Shown: piece by piece, positions 47,117 to 55,835 of the stretch
How the letters are laid out: the number at the start of each line of letters is the position of its first letter
How positions within the stretch are numbered: position 1 is the stretch's first letter
From: Neorhizobium sp. NCHU2750
GTDB taxonomy: Bacteria; Pseudomonadota; Alphaproteobacteria; Rhizobiales; Rhizobiaceae
Reading direction: 5' to 3'
NCBI RefSeq assembly: GCF_003597675.1
Contig: NZ_CP030827.1
Location: forward strand, 3,469,501-3,533,500
Length of the DNA stretch: 64,000 nucleotides
Translations under genes and position numbers: made by a program
Notes under the pieces: model-generated
The model's input: the letters and a program-made list of their open reading frames with translations, nothing else
Databases searched by the model: none
Told to the model about the DNA's origin: nothing

Positions 47117-47133
47117 GTAACAGTTTGTAACAG
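47117..47133 (-). promoter_or_regulatory. K-box-like FxkR site upstream of fixK
   Basis: On the minus strand the sequence is TGTTACAAACTGTTACC: two GTTAC half-sites ten bases apart, giving GTTACA-AACT-GTTACC. This agrees with the GTTACA-N4-GTTACA K-box recalled for R. etli fixK promoters, which is bound by FxkR. It lies about 87-103 nt upstream of the fixK start and 17-33 nt upstream of the fxkR start. A third GTAACA (plus strand) is at 47075-47080. Confidence 0.7.
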
Positions 47134-47149
47134 CCTGGCTTGATTTTAG

Positions 47150-47881
47150 ATGTCCCTTGATCCCGCCCACGCGGCACATATCCTTGTCGTTGACGACGAC
47201 CCTCGTATTCGCCAGATGCTCGCCCGCTATTTCGAGGGTGAGGGATATCGCGTTACCACCGTTCCGGATGGCGTCGAGATGAACGTCGTTATGCGCCAGA
47301 ACAGCGTCGACGCAGTCTTGCTCGACCTTTCGCTTCCCGGCGGTCGCGACGGTCTCGATCTTGCGCGCGATATCCGTGCCACGTCCGACGTGCCGATTAT
47401 GATGCTGACCGGACGCGACGATGTGGTCGACCGGATTATCGGCATCGAGATCGGCGCCGACGATTATATCGCCAAGCCCTTTCATCTGAGAGAGGTTCAT
47501 GCCCGGCTGAAATCCATCCTCAGGCGCCGCCAGCCGGCGCCTGCGGCAAAGCCGGCCCAGGAGGAAGACAGGATCATTCGCTTCGAGGGATGGTCGCTCA
47601 ACCTGTCGCGACGCCAGCTGGTTGATCCGGACGGGGCGGAGGTGGAACTCACGACCGGCGAATTCGACATGCTCGCGGCCTTCCTCAACCATGCAGGCCG
47701 GGTACTGACACGCGACTTCCTGATGGACCTGACCCGTGGCCGCCACCTGGAAGCATTCGACCGCACCATAGATGCGCAGATCGTCAGGCTGAGGCGTAAG
47801 ATAGAGGCTGATGCCAAGCATCCTCAGTTCATCAAAGCGATCCGCGGCATCGGCTACATCTTCACCGGAAAGATCGGCTGA
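47150..47881 (+). CDS. fxkR: FxkR-like OmpR-family response regulator
   Basis: A 243-residue response regulator: receiver domain with phospho-acceptor D59 (LLDLSLPGG), conserved T87 (MLTGRD) and K109 (IAKPF), and a C-terminal winged helix of the OmpR/PhoB type (LTTGEFDMLAAFLNHAGRVLTR). It is divergent from fixK, and in R. etli FxkR links hFixL to fixK. The assignment rests on this context as well as on the family. Its 3' end overlaps the convergent GNAT-like gene by 28 nt. Confidence 0.82.
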   Translation: MSLDPAHAAHILVVDDDPRIRQMLARYFEGEGYRVTTVPDGVEMNVVMRQNSVDAVLLDLSLPGGRDGLDLARDIRATSDVPIMMLTGRDDVVDRIIGIEIGADDYIAKPFHLREVHARLKSILRRRQPAPAAKPAQEEDRIIRFEGWSLNLSRRQLVDPDGAEVELTTGEFDMLAAFLNHAGRVLTRDFLMDLTRGRHLEAFDRTIDAQIVRLRRKIEADAKHPQFIKAIRGIGYIFTGKIG

Positions 47882-48318
47882 TCCGGCAGGCTGTCGCTAT
47901 CGGCGGAGATGATCAGCCCATGGCCTCTCGGACCATGGTCGAGGTAATCGACAAGCACGGGCCAGGTCGTCGGCACCGCCGTCCAGATATGGATCTTCTG
48001 GCAACGCTCAGCCATGGCGAATGTCTTTACCGCGGAAAACAGCAACGCCCTGACTTCCTCGCAATCCTTCAGGCTCACGGCGGCGATCAGCGGCACTTCG
48101 ACTTGGCGTCGAAAATCACCCTCTCCTCTCACCGCGACATGGCAGATACCGCGTATATACCCCTCCCGGTCCTTGACCACGAACCAGCGGCGGCAATCTG
48201 CTGCACGGCGGGTCAGCGCAGTCCATTGGTCGAGGTCGAGGCCGGGCATGATGCGCTCGATCAGAGCATAGGCCCGTAAAACGTCTCGGGCATGCAAGGT
48301 GCCGATCCTGTAGCCCAT
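47854..48318 (-). CDS. GNAT-like protein, FixK-box promoter
   Basis: A 154-residue protein with features of the acyl-CoA N-acyltransferase fold (RIGTLHARDVLRAYALIERIMPGL at the start, RRWFVVKDREGYIRGICHVAV as the central strands), though the acetyl-CoA loop is not classic. GGAGGGGCA precedes ATG 48318. A TTGAC-N4-ATCAA box is centred 84 nt upstream, so expression is probably FixK-dependent under low oxygen. Convergent and overlapping with fxkR. Family assignment tentative. Confidence 0.7.
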   Translation of the reverse strand: MGYRIGTLHARDVLRAYALIERIMPGLDLDQWTALTRRAADCRRWFVVKDREGYIRGICHVAVRGEGDFRRQVEVPLIAAVSLKDCEEVRALLFSAVKTFAMAERCQKIHIWTAVPTTWPVLVDYLDHGPRGHGLIISADSDSLPDQPIFPVKM

Positions 48319-48395
48319 TGCCCCTCCGTCGCGCTCTTATGCGCAGACGCGTGCATGCGTCCGGTGGGAGTGTGCGTGAGACGAGAAACGCCGCC

Positions 48396-48409
48396 TTGAC
48401 TTCGATCAA
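48396..48409. promoter_or_regulatory. FixK/Fnr box upstream of the GNAT-like gene
   Basis: TTGAC-TTCG-ATCAA matches the TTGAY-N4-RTCAA FixK/Fnr consensus. If the box sits at -41.5, transcription would start near 48361, giving a 43-nt leader to ATG 48318. Confidence 0.72.
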
Positions 48410-48425
48410 TGGGTGACATGCTCAC

Positions 48426-48992
48426 TCATGACATGCGCTTGCCCGAAGATGCATCCATGCCTCGCGGCATAATTCGCCGGTGAGGTAGCTGACGAAGGCC
48501 GGCAAATGCCCGAAGGATGCCGCCGAACAGGACGGCGAACAACGAACCGATGGCCACGCCGATCGCGGCCCAAACCCCACCCGCAAAGCTGAACGGCATC
48601 GCCGGCACGAACCATTTCATGGTCTTCGAGAAAATTGGCGGATCGATATGCTGCAGGATCGCCAGAGGCCTCAGGACCGGAGGCGCCGCCGCGAGATCCT
48701 CGAATTGATCCGAAAGCGCCTCATAACGCTCGAATGTCCTTCGCATCGCGTCACCCTGCGAATGCAGGAAGGGTTCACTGGACAGCGAATAGATGTTGAG
48801 TGCTGCACGCCGATCGAGCCCTTCGTGATTGGCCTGCTCGTCGAAGGTCTGGATGATGCTTGTCAATTCGTCGATCGCGCCGCCGAGACGCTGCCGATAC
48901 TGCTGGGCAAATTCCGGCGCCTGCGAAAACAGGACACCGCCCGAAGCGACCACCAGCAGGACCAAAACGCGGCGAACAACAGACAAGATCAA
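48426..48992 (-). CDS. DUF2937 family membrane protein
   Basis: A 188-residue protein with an N-terminal hydrophobic segment (VLVLLVVASGGVLFSQAPEFAQQYRQRLGG) and a C-terminal helix pair (FSFAGGVWAAIGVAIGSLFAVLFGG). The N-terminal SQAPEFAQQYxQRLGG pattern is characteristic of DUF2937. The start is a TTG (48992 or 48986; GAGGG suits 48986). Function unknown. It ends 14 nt from the FixK box of the downstream gene. Confidence 0.8.
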   Translation of the reverse strand: MILSVVRRVLVLLVVASGGVLFSQAPEFAQQYRQRLGGAIDELTSIIQTFDEQANHEGLDRRAALNIYSLSSEPFLHSQGDAMRRTFERYEALSDQFEDLAAAPPVLRPLAILQHIDPPIFSKTMKWFVPAMPFSFAGGVWAAIGVAIGSLFAVLFGGILRAFAGLRQLPHRRIMPRGMDASSGKRMS

Positions 48993-49070
48993 CCCTCGGC
49001 TTCATCGTTTCCGGTCAACGGAAAACCATCGCAAAGGTTGCAGGCCAACGTATTATCTGAGGCGAGCGCT

Positions 49071-50300
49071 CTAGCGGCTTGGCGAGCGCTCCTTCACCCG
49101 TTCCATCCGGAAGCCGAGGCCGATCAACCGTCCCGACAAGTGTGCGAGAACAGGCCAGCGGGCAATGCCGCGAATGAAACCCGGTGGCCCCTTGCGCTTC
49201 GCCTCGTCCTTCTCGTCCGCCCGCCGGCCGCTGCGCATCATCAATTGCAGCTTCTGCGTCGCCCGCGTCGGAAAACTGCGGCGCTTTTCGATGGCGGCAA
49301 GATCGGCATCGGAAAGCCTGTTTTCGCCAAGCGGCGCCGACAGCAGGTTTGCCGCAGCGACTGCATCCTGGATGGCGAGGTTTACGCCCACTCCGCCGAT
49401 CGGCGACATCGCATGTGCCGCATCGCCGATGCAGATCAACCCGGTCCGCCACCATTGGCTGAGACGATCGATTCTGACAGTCAAAAGGCTCGTATCGTCG
49501 AAGGAGCCGATCTCGCCCATCCGTGCCGGCGGCAGCGGCGAGACATCCGCCACCATTTTTCGAAAGGCCTCGATCCCCTTTTGCCTGATGTCGGCAAATG
49601 TCGTCCGTCGGATCACGTAACCACATTGCCAGTAATCGCCCCGGTCGATCAGCACGAGCCCCTGCCTTGGTCCCGCATGGCCCATCACCTCATGTGGATC
49701 GCCCGACTGTTTGGAGAGCTTCATCCACACGACTTCGCTCGGCTGGCCAAAGCTTTCGACAGTCAGTCCCGCCTTGTCGCGAATGACCGAATTGCGCCCA
49801 TCCGCGCCGACCACCAGCTCGGCCCGAATGGTGATATCGCCGCCCGCCATGCGGGCACGAAGCCCGCGGATACGGCCATCCTCCTCGACAAGGTCGGTCA
49901 CCTGCGCCTGCATGATCAGCCTGAAATTCGGATAGGCCTTGGCCGAAGCTGCAAGGAAATTCAAAAAATCCCATTGCGGCATGAAGGCGATGAAGCGGTT
50001 CTTCACCGGCAGCCGCGAAAAATCGGCGATCGTGATCGTGCGCCCGCCCATCTCCGCCGAGAGCTTTTCCGCCCGCGTATGCGGCAGCGCCAGGAACGCA
50101 TCGATCAGCCCCAGCTGGTCGATCACCTCCAGCGTCGAGGGATGGATCGTATCGCCGCGGAAATCCCGCAGGAAATCGCCGTGCTTTTCGACAACCGTGA
50201 CATCGACGCCCGCCCGCGCCAAAAGCAAGCCGAGCATCAGCCCCGCCGGGCCACCGCCGGCAATCACACAGGTTGTCTCGATCGTGTTGCTCTCTTTCAT
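49071..50300 (-). CDS. FAD-dependent monooxygenase
   Basis: A 409-residue class A flavoprotein hydroxylase (PHBH/UbiH fold). The dinucleotide motif VIAGGGPAGLMLGLLLARAG is at the N-terminus, the DG motif (VVGADGRNSVIR) mid-protein, and the FAD-ribityl GDAAHAMSPIGGVGVNLAIQDA near residue 290. It oxidises an aromatic or similar substrate with NAD(P)H and O2; the substrate is unknown. ATG 50300 (or GTG 50303) is the start, divergent from dxr. Confidence 0.92.
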   Translation of the reverse strand: MKESNTIETTCVIAGGGPAGLMLGLLLARAGVDVTVVEKHGDFLRDFRGDTIHPSTLEVIDQLGLIDAFLALPHTRAEKLSAEMGGRTITIADFSRLPVKNRFIAFMPQWDFLNFLAASAKAYPNFRLIMQAQVTDLVEEDGRIRGLRARMAGGDITIRAELVVGADGRNSVIRDKAGLTVESFGQPSEVVWMKLSKQSGDPHEVMGHAGPRQGLVLIDRGDYWQCGYVIRRTTFADIRQKGIEAFRKMVADVSPLPPARMGEIGSFDDTSLLTVRIDRLSQWWRTGLICIGDAAHAMSPIGGVGVNLAIQDAVAAANLLSAPLGENRLSDADLAAIEKRRSFPTRATQKLQLMMRSGRRADEKDEAKRKGPPGFIRGIARWPVLAHLSGRLIGLGFRMERVKERSPSR

Positions 50301-50429
50301 CACCTCATTTCGCTCCGATCGACGGCCGGATCAAGCCGGCCGTCATCACATCTGCCGTATTTCTCGGAACTCTTGTAGAGGCCGGCTTTCGCGAGTAGAC
50401 CAGCGGCAACTGTAAGAGTGGAAGAGGTC

Positions 50430-51617
50430 ATGGCAGACATTCTAAGGCGCCGCATCAGCATCCTCGGATCGACCGGCTCGATCGGCGTCAATACGCTCGA
50501 CGTGGTCGCCCAACTCGGCGGACGCGATGCTTTCGACGTGGTCGCGATCACCGGCAACAGCAATGTCGACCTTCTGGCCGAGCAGGCGAAAATGTTTGGC
50601 GCGCGCCTCGCCGTCACCGCCGATGACAAGCAGTATGCGGTGCTGAAGGACGCCCTTTCCGGCACCGGCATCGAGGTCGCGGCCGGCCGCGCCGCACTGG
50701 TGGAGGCGGGAGAGCGGCAGTCCGATTGGGTCATGGCCGCAATCGTCGGCACCGCCGGCCTTGCGCCCACCCTTGCGGCAGCAAAACGCGGCGCCGATAT
50801 CGCGCTGGCCAACAAGGAATGCCTGGTCTCCGCCGGCGACCTGTTCGTCAAGGCGGTCGCCGATGGCGGCGGCAGGCTGATCCCCGTCGACAGCGAACAC
50901 AGCGCCATCTTCCAGTCGCTTGAGGACGACCAGCGCCACGCCGTCGAACGCATCGTCATCACCGCCTCGGGCGGCCCGTTCCGCACGTTCAGCCGCGAGC
51001 AGATGGCCGGCGTGACGGTCGATATCGCCCGCGCCCACCCGAACTGGTCGATGGGCCTGAAGATTTCAGTCGGCAGCGCCTCGATGTTCAACAAGGCGCT
51101 GGAAATGATTGAGGCAAAGCACCTCTTCAATGTCCGCCCGGACCAGATCGAGGTCGTCGTCCACCCGCAATCCGTCATCCATTCGATGGTCGGCTATACC
51201 GACGGCTCGGTTATCGCGCAGCTCGGCTGCCCCGACATGCGCACCGCCATCGGTTATGCACTCACCTATCCCGACCGGCCGAAGCTGAACGTCGATCGCC
51301 TCGATTTCGCTAAGCTGGCCCGCCTTGATTTCGAGGCTCCCGACGAGATCCGCTTCCCGGCACTGAGGCTCGCCCGCACCGCCATGGCACGCGGCGGCGT
51401 GCAGGCTGCGGTAATGAACGCCGCGGAAGAAACCGCCTTCAACGCCTTCTGCGACCGCCGCATCGGCTTCCTGCAGATGGCCGATATTGCCGAACAGGTG
51501 ATGGAAGACATGACCGGCTATGGCGTCGCGATCACCATGGACGACGTCTTCGCCGCCGATGGCGAGGCAAGGCGCCGCGCCGGGGACGTCATCGCCAGAA
51601 TGGAAATGGCGGCTTAG
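50430..51617 (+). CDS. dxr: 1-deoxy-D-xylulose-5-phosphate reductoisomerase
   Basis: A 395-residue enzyme (IspC) that converts DXP to 2-C-methylerythritol 4-phosphate, committing carbon to isoprenoids. NADPH-binding GSTGSIGVNTLD is at the N-terminus, the metal-binding VDSEHSA and the ANKECLV segment are present, and SGGPFRT follows as substrate loop. ATG 50430 with GGAAGAGG upstream was preferred to GTG 50418. A RIME-like repeat follows the stop. Confidence 0.96.
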   Translation: MADILRRRISILGSTGSIGVNTLDVVAQLGGRDAFDVVAITGNSNVDLLAEQAKMFGARLAVTADDKQYAVLKDALSGTGIEVAAGRAALVEAGERQSDWVMAAIVGTAGLAPTLAAAKRGADIALANKECLVSAGDLFVKAVADGGGRLIPVDSEHSAIFQSLEDDQRHAVERIVITASGGPFRTFSREQMAGVTVDIARAHPNWSMGLKISVGSASMFNKALEMIEAKHLFNVRPDQIEVVVHPQSVIHSMVGYTDGSVIAQLGCPDMRTAIGYALTYPDRPKLNVDRLDFAKLARLDFEAPDEIRFPALRLARTAMARGGVQAAVMNAAEETAFNAFCDRRIGFLQMADIAEQVMEDMTGYGVAITMDDVFAADGEARRRAGDVIARMEMAA

Positions 51618-51626
51618 GGAGCCGTT

Positions 51627-51804
51627 CCCCTCACTTGCGATTTCTAACACTTAGCCTTCGGCTAAGATGTTGAAATCGCTTTCTCTCCCGCAAGGGGAGA
51701 GATGCCGGGGAGGCAAGCTCGACGCTATACCTCTCCCCCTGCGGGAGAGGACACAAAATCAAGATCTTAGCGTCAGCTAAGTCTTAGATTTTGTTGGTGA
51801 GGGG
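51627..51804. repeat. RIME-like palindromic repeat, copy 2
   Basis: An intact 178-bp copy, inverted relative to copy 1, between dxr and hemA. It starts CCCCTCACTTGCGATTTCTAAC, has TTAGCCTTCGGCTAA near one end, the CTCTCCCGCAAGGGGAGAG and CTCTCCCCCTGCGGGAGAG hairpins in the middle, and ends CTTAGATTTTGTTGGTGAGGGG. It lacks the roughly 75-nt block present in copy 1 and shows the uninterrupted sequence at the IS target site. Confidence 0.85.
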
Positions 51805-51817
51805 ATGGACCCGAACC

Positions 51818-53032
51818 TCAGGCCACATTTCGAGCCAGCGCGCAGCGCGACCACAACTGGTGCAGTGAAGCGACCAGATGCTCGATATCGGCATCGCTAT
51901 GCAGCGGCGTCGGGGTAATCCTGAGGCGCTCGGTCTTGCGCGGTACCGTCGGATAGTTGATCGGCTGCACATAGACATTACACGTATCGAGCAGGATGTC
52001 GGAGATCCACTTGCACTTCGATGCATCGCCGACCATGACCGGCACGATATGGCTCGGGTTCGGCATATGCGGAATGCCTTGGCTGTCGAGCAGGCCACGC
52101 AGCTTGCGCACGCGCTCCTGATGGCGGGCACGTTCGAACTGGCTGACCTTGAGATGCTGGATCGAGGCGACGGCACCGGCGGCAAGTGCCGGCGGAATGG
52201 CGGTCGTGAAGATGAAGCCCGAAGCGAACGAACGAATGAAATCGCAAAGCGCGGTAGACGCGGCGATATAACCGCCCATCACGCCGAATGCCTTGCCGAG
52301 CGTCCCTTCGATGATCGTCAGGCGATCCATCAGGCCTTCGCGCTCGGCAATGCCGCCGCCGCGCGGACCATACATGCCGACCGCATGAACTTCGTCGAGA
52401 TAGGTCATTGCGCCATACTTGTCGGCGAGATCGCAGATTTCCTTGATCGGCGCGATATCGCCATCCATCGAATATACGGATTCAAAGGCGATCAGCTTCG
52501 GCGCATTCGGATCGGCGGCCTTCAGCTTGGCTTCCAGATCGACGAGATCGTTATGCTTCCAGATCACCCGGTCGCACTTGCCGTAACGGATACCTTCGAT
52601 CATCGACGCATGGTTCAGCGCGTCGGAGAAGATGATGAGGCCGGGGATCTTCTGGCCGAGCGTGCCGAGCGTTGCCCAGTTCGAGATATAGCCGGAGGTA
52701 AAGACGAGCGCCTGCTCCTTGCCGTGAAGGTCTGCAAGCTCGCGCTCCAGAAGAACGTGGTAGTGGGTCGTGCCAGAAATATTCCGGGTGCCTCCCGCAC
52801 CCGCGCCACAGTGATCGATCGCCTCGTGCATTGCGGCCAGAACCGCCGGATGCTGGCCCATGCCCAGGTAGTCGTTGGAGCACCAGACGGTTACTTCCTT
52901 CTCACCTTCGGATGTGTGGTGGGTCGCCCGCGGAAAACTGCCACGATGCCTTTCGAGATCGGCGAACACGCGGTAGCGGCCTTCCTGATGAAGTCCGTCC
53001 AGCTCGCTCTTGAAAAATGCCTCGAAATCCAT
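51818..53032 (-). CDS. hemA: 5-aminolevulinate synthase
   Basis: A 404-residue PLP enzyme condensing glycine and succinyl-CoA, the first step of haem, cobalamin and (bacterio)chlorophyll precursor synthesis in Alphaproteobacteria. [42 protein letters not shown] and [14 protein letters not shown] (PLP lysine) are present. ATG 53032 ([13 protein letters not shown]) is the family start. A perfect FixK/Fnr box is 171-184 nt upstream, so haem synthesis is tied to low oxygen. Confidence 0.97.
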   Translation of the reverse strand: MDFEAFFKSELDGLHQEGRYRVFADLERHRGSFPRATHHTSEGEKEVTVWCSNDYLGMGQHPAVLAAMHEAIDHCGAGAGGTRNISGTTHYHVLLERELADLHGKEQALVFTSGYISNWATLGTLGQKIPGLIIFSDALNHASMIEGIRYGKCDRVIWKHNDLVDLEAKLKAADPNAPKLIAFESVYSMDGDIAPIKEICDLADKYGAMTYLDEVHAVGMYGPRGGGIAEREGLMDRLTIIEGTLGKAFGVMGGYIAASTALCDFIRSFASGFIFTTAIPPALAAGAVASIQHLKVSQFERARHQERVRKLRGLLDSQGIPHMPNPSHIVPVMVGDASKCKWISDILLDTCNVYVQPINYPTVPRKTERLRITPTPLHSDADIEHLVASLHQLWSRCALARNVA

Positions 53033-53440
53033 GCTAAACTCCAAAACCCTTGAAGGGTCTTCTTGATCTTTGCCAGCTTCTTCGTCTGCCTGCGGCAACG
53101 CGTCGTCAAGCCCGAAGAGGCGGTATGGGCGTAGCTGCGGCAATAGGCCCATCTTTTGAATTATTCCAATCTAAATCTTAGCGATAGCCAAAATGTGAAG
53201 ATTGACCCATGTCAACCGGCGAACAAAAGCTCTCGCCTGTGCCATCGCGCAACACATGGGCCGCTTGGTGCAGCCGGCAGCATTTCGCGCGATTAGTGCA
53301 CAACACCAAATTCCCGAATGCTGAAATAAAAATAACGCCGGCTATATGGACTCTCTGGCCTCACCGCCTATTGTTGGCTCAGAAGTGAGCAAAAGACGGC
53401 AACTGTACGTCACAACAGAGAAAACTTACCGGAGGGTGCC
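53033..53440. other. Regulatory intergenic between hemA and a lipoprotein gene
   Basis: About 400 bp between divergent genes. It holds the FixK box of hemA (53203-53216) on one side and the promoter region of the small lipoprotein, ending in GGAGGGTGCC, on the other. No credible ORF was seen. Confidence 0.6.
53203..53216. promoter_or_regulatory. FixK/Fnr box upstream of hemA
   Basis: TTGAC-CCAT-GTCAA is a perfect inverted repeat that matches the FixK/Fnr consensus. Position -41.5 would put the start site near 53168 and give hemA a leader of about 136 nt. Confidence 0.78.
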
Positions 53441-53704
53441 ATGAAAAAGGCTGTCATTATGATGCTGGTCGGTGCAGCGCTTGCAGGCTGCACCCCCACG
53501 GAACAAGGTGCCGGCATCGGCGCTGCATCGGGCGCCATCATCGGCGGCGCGGTGACGGGTAATGTCCGCGGCGCAGCAGTAGGTGCAGCCGTCGGCGGCG
53601 TTTCCGGCGCATTGATCGGCAGCGTCTCCGAGCAGCCGGGCCAGTGCTACTATCGCGACCGCTACGGCCGCCGTTACATCGACGATTGCCCGCGTCGCTA
53701 CTGA
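53441..53704 (+). CDS. Glycine-zipper lipoprotein
   Basis: An 87-residue lipoprotein: signal peptide with lipobox ALAGCTPT, then a glycine-zipper repeat region (GIGAASGAIIGGAVTGNVRGAAVGAAVGG) and a basic Tyr/Arg/Cys-rich tail (CYYRDRYGRRYIDDCPRRY). Such YMGG-like proteins sit in the outer membrane and are often stress- or virulence-linked, without a known reaction. GGAGGG lies 5 nt before the ATG. A strong terminator follows. Confidence 0.88.
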   Translation: MKKAVIMMLVGAALAGCTPTEQGAGIGAASGAIIGGAVTGNVRGAAVGAAVGGVSGALIGSVSEQPGQCYYRDRYGRRYIDDCPRRY

Positions 53705-53745
53705 TCCGGCTTTACTGACAGAAAGTCAGTTCTTTTCAAACATGT

Positions 53746-53776
53746 GGCCCCGAAACCAAGTTCGGGGCCTTTTATT
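53746..53776 (+). terminator. Terminator after glycine-zipper gene
   Basis: GGCCCCGAA-ACCAAG-TTCGGGGCC is a 9-bp perfect stem followed by TTTTATTTC. Confidence 0.92.
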
Positions 53777-53892
53777 TCAACGAATCGTCATGCGACCGAG
53801 ATCAAGGGTACCCCTGATGGCATTTTGCGGGTACAGAGATTGTCAGCGACCATGAGGGTCTTGACCGACGGCACCGATAACTAAGTCTGCGT

Positions 53893-55818
53893 ATGGAAAA
53901 GAAAAAAGCGGGGAGGATAAGCGACTGGAGCAGCCGGCGGCGCCGCTTGGCCTGCTTGCTGGCGGGTAGCCTGGCTCTTTCCCCCGTGCTTGCCACCAAC
54001 GCTTATGCTTTCAAGATCTTCGGCATCACGCTGTTCGGTGGCGATGATGATACGGTCGAAGTCATCGACCCGGTCCGCTATGCCGCAACGCTTGATAGCG
54101 GTGATGCGGACAAGGACCTGAAGAAGCGTCTCGAAGCCGCTTCCGCCCTGGTCAGCGACCAGAAACAACCCGTATCCGGCGATCTCGGTGTCGTGGTGAA
54201 GGCGCGCGAAGACCGCGACCGCCTTGTCGCCGTGCTTTATGAAGAGGCCCGCTACGGCGGCGTGGTGACGATCTCGATCGCCGGCAACGACATAGACAAG
54301 CTTCCTCCCAACCCGAGTTTCGACCACTCCAAGCCCGTTCCGGTCACCGTTAGCATCAGGCCAGGCCCTGTCTTCAAGCTGGGGTCGGTCCGTCTTGAAG
54401 GCGATGCGGCCGGCCTGAACCCGGCCGATTACGATCTGAAGCCCGGCGGCGAGGCCGGCTCGCTCGTCATCCTGAAAGCCGGCGAACAGATCGTCCTCGA
54501 CCTGAAGAAGCAGGGCCGCCCGCTTGCCCATCCGCTGCAGCGGCAGGTGACCGCCGATCATGCGACGCAGACGGTCGACGTCGTGCTCGGCGCCTATGGC
54601 GGACCGATTGCGCCCTTTGGCGCCGTGACGGTCAAGGGTGCTCGCGCGGTCGATGCGGATTTCATCAAGCGCTATTCCCGCCTCGACAAGGGCCAGCGCT
54701 ACTCTCCGGAACAGCTGAAGAAGGCCTCCGACCGGCTTCGCCAGCTCGGCACCTTTTCCAGCATCACCATCCACGAGGACGACAAGCTGGCGCCCGATGG
54801 CTCCCTTCCGCTTGCGATCGAAGTGTCGGAAGGCAAGTTCCGCTATTTCGGCTTCGGTCTCGAATATGCGTCCACCGATGGCGCCGGCGTCTCGGGCTAC
54901 TGGGGCCACCGCAACCTGTTCGGCCAGGCGGAATCGCTGCGCGTCGAAGGCTCGGTCACCGGCATCGGCGCAAGCGATGTCTCGACATTCGATTATTCCG
55001 CCGGCATTACCTATACGAAGCCCGGTGCCTTCGTGCCGGAAGCGACCTTCGTCTCCAAGCTGGAAGCCAAGAGCGAAAACCCGGACGACATCTACGAGGC
55101 CCAGTCCCTCACCTATTCCGCCGGCCTGACCTATGAGCTCAACTCGACCGACAAGGTCTCCGGCGGCGGCGAGATCGCCTATATCCGTGCCAACGACGTC
55201 TTCGGCCATAACGACTATCTGACCTTCAGCCTGCCGGTCTCCTTCGAACGCGATACGCGCGACAACAAGCTCGACCCGACCGAGGGCTTTTATGGAACCG
55301 TCTCAGCCAAGCCGAGTTACGAGGCCATTCGCGGCAATGTCTTCTCGTCCTTCGAAGGCCAGATCTCCGGCTATTACGGTGTCGGCGCCGAAGATCGCGT
55401 CGTCTTTGCCGGCCGCCTCGGTGCCGGGTCCATTATCGGCACCGGCGATCTGGCGGACATTCCGGTCACCCGTCGCTTCTACCAGGGCGGCGGCGGCTCG
55501 GTCCGCGGCTACAGCTATCGCGAGATCTCGCCCTATAATAAGGACAACGATGCGCTTGGCGGTAAGTCTTACGTTTTAGCGTCTTTCGAAACGCGCGTAA
55601 AAGTGACAGAAAAGGTTGGAATCGTACCGTTTATGGACGTCGGAACCGTTGCAACCGAAATCGTGCCCGATTTTTCTGATATACGCGCGGGGGCAGGTGT
55701 GGGATTGCGCTATGCGACGCCGTTCGGGCCGATCCGCCTGGATTTCGCAATTCCGTTGAAGCGTTATGACGGTGGTAATTCGTTCGGTATCTACGCTGGC
55801 ATCGGCCAGGCATTCTAA
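53893..55818 (+). CDS. tamA: TamA outer-membrane translocation protein
   Basis: A 641-residue Omp85-family protein. After a signal peptide (about residues 20-42, LAGSLALSPVLATNAYA) come POTRA domains (about 60-310) and a C-terminal beta-barrel ending in GIYAGIGQAF with terminal aromatic residue; GGGGSVRGY is the conserved barrel loop (VRGY). TamA and TamB assemble outer-membrane proteins and help transport lipids between membranes. tamB starts 17 nt downstream. Confidence 0.93.
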   Translation: MEKKKAGRISDWSSRRRRLACLLAGSLALSPVLATNAYAFKIFGITLFGGDDDTVEVIDPVRYAATLDSGDADKDLKKRLEAASALVSDQKQPVSGDLGVVVKAREDRDRLVAVLYEEARYGGVVTISIAGNDIDKLPPNPSFDHSKPVPVTVSIRPGPVFKLGSVRLEGDAAGLNPADYDLKPGGEAGSLVILKAGEQIVLDLKKQGRPLAHPLQRQVTADHATQTVDVVLGAYGGPIAPFGAVTVKGARAVDADFIKRYSRLDKGQRYSPEQLKKASDRLRQLGTFSSITIHEDDKLAPDGSLPLAIEVSEGKFRYFGFGLEYASTDGAGVSGYWGHRNLFGQAESLRVEGSVTGIGASDVSTFDYSAGITYTKPGAFVPEATFVSKLEAKSENPDDIYEAQSLTYSAGLTYELNSTDKVSGGGEIAYIRANDVFGHNDYLTFSLPVSFERDTRDNKLDPTEGFYGTVSAKPSYEAIRGNVFSSFEGQISGYYGVGAEDRVVFAGRLGAGSIIGTGDLADIPVTRRFYQGGGGSVRGYSYREISPYNKDNDALGGKSYVLASFETRVKVTEKVGIVPFMDVGTVATEIVPDFSDIRAGAGVGLRYATPFGPIRLDFAIPLKRYDGGNSFGIYAGIGQAF

Positions 55819-55835
55819 AAGGCGACTATAAGACT

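Noticed and set aside
47030..47177. Longer FixK starting at 47177
   Set aside because: The extension would run through the K-box-like site and into fxkR, has no ribosome site, and adds residues absent from the family.
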